Assembly (NCBI GenBank): GCA_964558395.1
Contig: CAZLDS010000056.1
Span: 1 to 16,189, forward strand
Length of the DNA: 16,189 nucleotides
From: CSP1-5 sp964558395
GTDB taxonomy: Bacteria; Methylomirabilota; Methylomirabilia; Methylomirabilales; CSP1-5
Direction of reading: 5' to 3'
In this document: piece after piece, positions 14,126-16,189 of the stretch
How positions within the stretch are numbered: position 1 is the first letter of the stretch
Layout: every line of letters begins with the position of its first letter
Made by a program: the position numbers and the translations under genes
Notes under the pieces: model-generated
What the model saw: the letters and a program-made list of their open reading frames with translations, nothing else
Database searches by the model: none
What the model was told of the DNA's origin: nothing

Positions 14126-15304
14126 GTGAAAGAGAGAGCTAGAAACCTCACTCTGTTGTGTATTTCTGTTGGAATAAGCATGATTATCTTCGAAATAGGA
14201 GCACGACTTCTCACCCCCTTTCCTTTCACCGGAGACATGGCCAATACTGTTCCGCATGACAAACTGGGTTACACGGCTAGTCCAAAACTCCCCGGGATTG
14301 ATCGGCATGGATTTCGAAATCCCGAGAACCAGGACGAGTCAAGTATTGTCGTCTTAGGCGATTCTCATACCTACGGGTTCAATGTAGCCTCAGACAACTC
14401 TTGGCCATACGCGTTAGCAAGAAAGACGGGCCGGACCGTTTATAATTATGGCATGGGGGGATATGGGATTTTACAGTACGTCTTCCTCTTCAATGAGGCA
14501 ATTAAGAAAAGGCCACAGCATATTATTTTAGGATTTTACGTGACAAACGATCTGCAGGACTATTGCGCTGTGGCAACCTTGCCTTATTGGAGGAAGATCC
14601 TGGGAGAGGCACATTTACGATCTGATATATGCATTTTCAAAAGAAAGGACAACACCAAGGACGAGACGAATGAGTCCAAGTGGGTAGGAGCGATTAAGGC
14701 GATACTAAAAAAGACCGCCGTAGGCAGTGCCTTCGACTACTACGTGTGGGATGAATTGGTCACTGTTCTTAATGGAAGTGAGGATAGCGGGACGAGAGGA
14801 GAACAGTTGGTCGGTATAGAGACTGGTAATGGTAATCACAAAACTTACATATCCTACCGAAGACTTATTCGCCATTTGCACGCGATGGACCCCGAGGACG
14901 TCGGAATCAAGGAAGCTATCAAGGCCAGCGAGCATTTCTTTCTGCAAATGGGGGAAAAAGCGAGAGAACAGAATATAACATTCTCGGTGCTGTTTATTCC
15001 ATCCAAAGAAAGAGTATTCTTTGAATGGGCAAAAAAAAACAACGTGAGAATGAATGGGAATTATGTAGTTACTTATGAAACAGTGGTGCGTAGAGAAGAG
15101 GCTCTCGTGAGGAGATTTCAGGACTTCTTTTCAAGGCACAACGTGCAGACGGTGGATGCCATTGCGTACGTGACAGAAGCACTCAAAGACGGGAGCCCGC
15201 TATATCCAGCGAGTGATGAGGGGCATCCCTTGGAATCAGGTTACAATGCGTATGCAGATGCGGCAGTAGAACTAGTGCGGAAAAAAGCGGCTGTCGCTAA
15301 CTAG
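14126..15304 (+). CDS. membrane-anchored SGNH/GDSL hydrolase-like protein
   Basis: 392 residues from GTG 14126. An N-terminal signal-anchor helix (LTLLCISVGISMIIFEIGAR, about 8-27) puts the enzyme outside the inner membrane. Block I is VVLGDSHTYGF with nucleophile Ser80, block III is VTNDLQ, and block V is DEGHPLESGY with Asp364 and His367, so the catalytic set looks complete. Probable esterase or acyltransferase acting on ester substituents of the polysaccharide, a common role of SGNH proteins in such loci. Its base composition is clearly more AT-rich than its neighbours (mid-40s % GC by eye), with ATA, TTA and AAA codons frequent. It sits between sxtJ and a sxtJ fragment, which indicates insertion by recombination from another source. 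Confidence 0.85.
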   Translation: MKERARNLTLLCISVGISMIIFEIGARLLTPFPFTGDMANTVPHDKLGYTASPKLPGIDRHGFRNPENQDESSIVVLGDSHTYGFNVASDNSWPYALARKTGRTVYNYGMGGYGILQYVFLFNEAIKKRPQHIILGFYVTNDLQDYCAVATLPYWRKILGEAHLRSDICIFKRKDNTKDETNESKWVGAIKAILKKTAVGSAFDYYVWDELVTVLNGSEDSGTRGEQLVGIETGNGNHKTYISYRRLIRHLHAMDPEDVGIKEAIKASEHFFLQMGEKAREQNITFSVLFIPSKERVFFEWAKKNNVRMNGNYVVTYETVVRREEALVRRFQDFFSRHNVQTVDAIAYVTEALKDGSPLYPASDEGHPLESGYNAYADAAVELVRKKAAVAN

Positions 15305-15315
15305 ATCTCCGAGGG

Positions 15316-15442
15316 AATGCGTATGAGTGGATTCAGGGTAAAGGTTGGCATTTGGGGCGTGGGGCTGAAAGATCGGCCATCCTATTGGGTCGAGCGAAAG
15401 CCCCTGCCGGATCCTCGAACATCCATGGAACGGCGGTGCTAA
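15316..15442 (+). pseudogene. duplicated 3' fragment of an sxtJ gene
   Basis: The frame from ATG 15316 reads MRMSGFRVKVGIWGVGLK, then DRPSYWVERKPLPDPRTSME and ends RRC. It aligns with the last ~40 residues of the intact SxtJ upstream (MRLLG...DRSSYWVLRKPNPDSRGAMERRF). Over the last 78 nt I count roughly 70% identity, so it is a diverged homologue and not a fresh duplication. It begins about 11 nt after the SGNH stop and lies 26 nt before the DUF5989 gene, exactly where an intact sxtJ end would be. Best read as a non-functional footprint of the event that placed the SGNH gene here; expression as a 41-residue peptide cannot be excluded. Confidence 0.7.
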
Positions 15443-15468
15443 CTCGTTGAAATTCCAGAGGAGAAACC

Positions 15469-15621
15469 ATGACTGAGCTGGCAAAAGAATTCTGGCTGTT
15501 CCTCAAGGTTCGCAAGAAATGGTGGCTGGCGCCGATCGTCATCGTTCTTGGACTCCTGGGAATGCTGATCGTGTTTACACAGGGGTCGGCCCTCGCTCCA
15601 TTCATCTACACTCTCTTCTAG
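15469..15621 (+). CDS. DUF5989 family small membrane protein
   Basis: 50 residues, preceded by the best Shine-Dalgarno of the region (agaggaga, 5 nt before ATG). Short amphipathic N-terminus MTELAKEFWLFLKVRKKWWL, one transmembrane helix (APIVIVLGLLGMLIV, about 21-35), then the highly conserved FTQGSALAPFIYTLF end. Proteins of this family occur after sxtJ-like genes beside carbamoyltransferases and SGNH hydrolases, and it probably corresponds to SxtK of saxitoxin clusters. Function unknown; a small inner-membrane accessory of the carbamoyltransferase/SxtJ pair is the natural guess. It is intact, although the SGNH insertion separates it from the intact sxtJ. Confidence 0.88.
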   Translation: MTELAKEFWLFLKVRKKWWLAPIVIVLGLLGMLIVFTQGSALAPFIYTLF

Positions 15622-15655
15622 TCGAGAGTCGAAGGTGGCTGAATTGTGAATTGGG
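15622..15655. repeat. heptad repeat block 6
   Basis: Five to six units in register directly after the DUF5989 stop: gtcgaga, gtcgaag, gtggctg, aattgtg, aattggg. Short and degenerate. Confidence 0.5.
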
Positions 15656-15774
15656 GCAAGGCTCCCCCGACTTTGGCGTGATGGCAGTCAGCACCCTGGC
15701 CGTGCTCGCCTTGCCGGTCGCTGGCTGGTCTACTTTCGCAACATGGAACGCACATTCGCCGACGCGATCTGAGA
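15656..15774. other. GC-rich intergenic stretch without a recognised gene
   Basis: Two frames are open across it (one giving FGVMAVSTLAVLALPVAGW, another GRWLVYFRNMERTFADAI) but neither has a start with a ribosome-binding site or a family I recognise. It may be the remnant of a deleted gene between the DUF5989 and the following gene. Confidence 0.3.
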
Positions 15775-15781
15775 GATAGTC

Positions 15782-15835
15782 GACAGCGGAGTGCTGAGAC
15801 TTCTCAGCTCCTAGTCCTCAACCCCACCCCCCATC
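15782..15835. repeat. repeat block 7 with a 6-bp hairpin
   Basis: Starts with gacagcggagt, the same 11 bases that open block 3 at 8764. It contains gctgag-actt-ctcagc (15793-15808), a perfect 6-bp stem with a 4-nt loop but no T-run, followed by the ctcctagtcctcaac units of the repeat family. Confidence 0.5.
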
Positions 15836-15938
15836 TAAATGCTATTGTGATGTTTCGATTTGAGACGTTTCATATCGGGGCCTGCAAGAGAGAAGCACAG
15901 CGCTACCACGATTGTCGATAGATCGCCCTCAGGTTGCA

Positions 15939-16189
15939 ATGACGCGTGTAAGTCTAGTAAGCCTTTGTATTCTAAGCTCACTTCTGTATCTAAAATACGT
16001 TCCTGCGCCCTACATATGGATTTCGTTATCCTGGTTCATTGCTCTTCTGGATAGCGCGATAACAGCCAATAATTCCACTGCCAAGGCCATATGGTTCAAT
16101 ATTAGCATTGTACTCCTTACACTTGGATCGTTTGAGGCATATTTGTGGATCAATGAAAACCCCGTACGAAGAGAAGGATCATATACACA
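15939..16189 (+). CDS. membrane protein, N-terminal part; probably a second SGNH-type protein (partial)
   Basis: An open frame starts at ATG 15939 and runs uninterrupted off the right edge (83 complete codons). It encodes hydrophobic helices MTRVSLVSLCILSSLLYL, YIWISLSWFIALLDSAI and IWFNISIVLLTLGSFEAYLW, then a polar stretch NENPVRREGSYT. The three-helix N-terminus ending EAYLW..NP.R.EGSYT resembles membrane-anchored SGNH/GDSL proteins of polysaccharide clusters, but the catalytic part is outside the window. The Shine-Dalgarno is weak (cagg); an in-frame TTG lies at 15912. It is AT-richer than the core locus, like the SGNH gene at 14126. Confidence 0.6.
   Translation, partial: MTRVSLVSLCILSSLLYLKYVPAPYIWISLSWFIALLDSAITANNSTAKAIWFNISIVLLTLGSFEAYLWINENPVRREGSYT

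Noticed and set aside
15656..15774. A remnant of a named gene
   Set aside because: Both open frames look weakly protein-like but no motif is strong enough to assign a family.
15860..16054. A 64-codon open frame near the right edge
   Set aside because: No family motifs or ribosome-binding site; the overlapping frame from 15939 encodes clear membrane helices and stays open.

Overview
The window is a dense, high-GC stretch of bacterial chromosome (roughly 60% by eye). Every recognisable gene is on the + strand. It is an extracellular polysaccharide (EPS/capsule) locus of the type that accompanies exosortase A (XrtA/PEP-CTERM) systems. Gene content and the abundance of 7-bp intergenic repeats suggest an environmental, diderm, uncultured-type lineage; NC10/Methylomirabilota, Rokubacteria or Nitrospirota are my guesses, at low confidence. 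The outer-membrane export parts show a Gram-negative envelope.

Layout. 1-129 is the DNA-binding tail of a sigma-54-dependent response regulator. 240-2572 holds a Wza-type export protein overlapped by a large outer-membrane beta-barrel protein. 2573-3134 is a long intergenic region of repeats, a dyad and a good -24/-12 (sigma-54) promoter candidate in front of glmS (3135-4967). 5021-8759 encodes an EpsB-type sugar transferase that starts lipid-linked synthesis and a Wzc-like chain-length regulator/tyrosine kinase. 8921-10767 holds a sugar-nucleotide epimerase and an XrtA-type polysaccharide deacetylase joined by an ATGA overlap. A decayed 3' remnant of epsI follows directly (about 10747-11030).

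From 11172 a second module begins: a specialised NusG/RfaH-like antiterminator, a NodU/CmcH-type carbamoyltransferase, an SxtJ-like membrane protein, an AT-richer SGNH hydrolase gene, a broken second copy of the sxtJ 3' end, a 50-residue DUF5989 protein, and the start of another membrane-anchored gene that runs off the right edge.

How it fits together. GlmS feeds the amino-sugar nucleotide pool and the epimerase remodels sugar nucleotides. The EpsB transferase loads the first sugar onto undecaprenyl phosphate. Wzc and Wza (perhaps with the barrel) set chain length and export the polymer. The deacetylase, carbamoyltransferase and SGNH hydrolases would decorate or trim it. The NusG paralogue probably keeps RNA polymerase going through the modification operon.

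Most striking points: (1) nearly every intergenic gap is filled with degenerate tandem repeats in a strict 7-nt register, and in one case the repeat has consumed the start region of the carbamoyltransferase gene; (2) the epsI scar implies loss of an exosortase gene; (3) an SGNH gene has been inserted between sxtJ and the DUF5989 gene, leaving a duplicated sxtJ tail as a footprint; (4) a sigma-54 promoter candidate sits upstream of glmS, near a sigma-54 activator gene.
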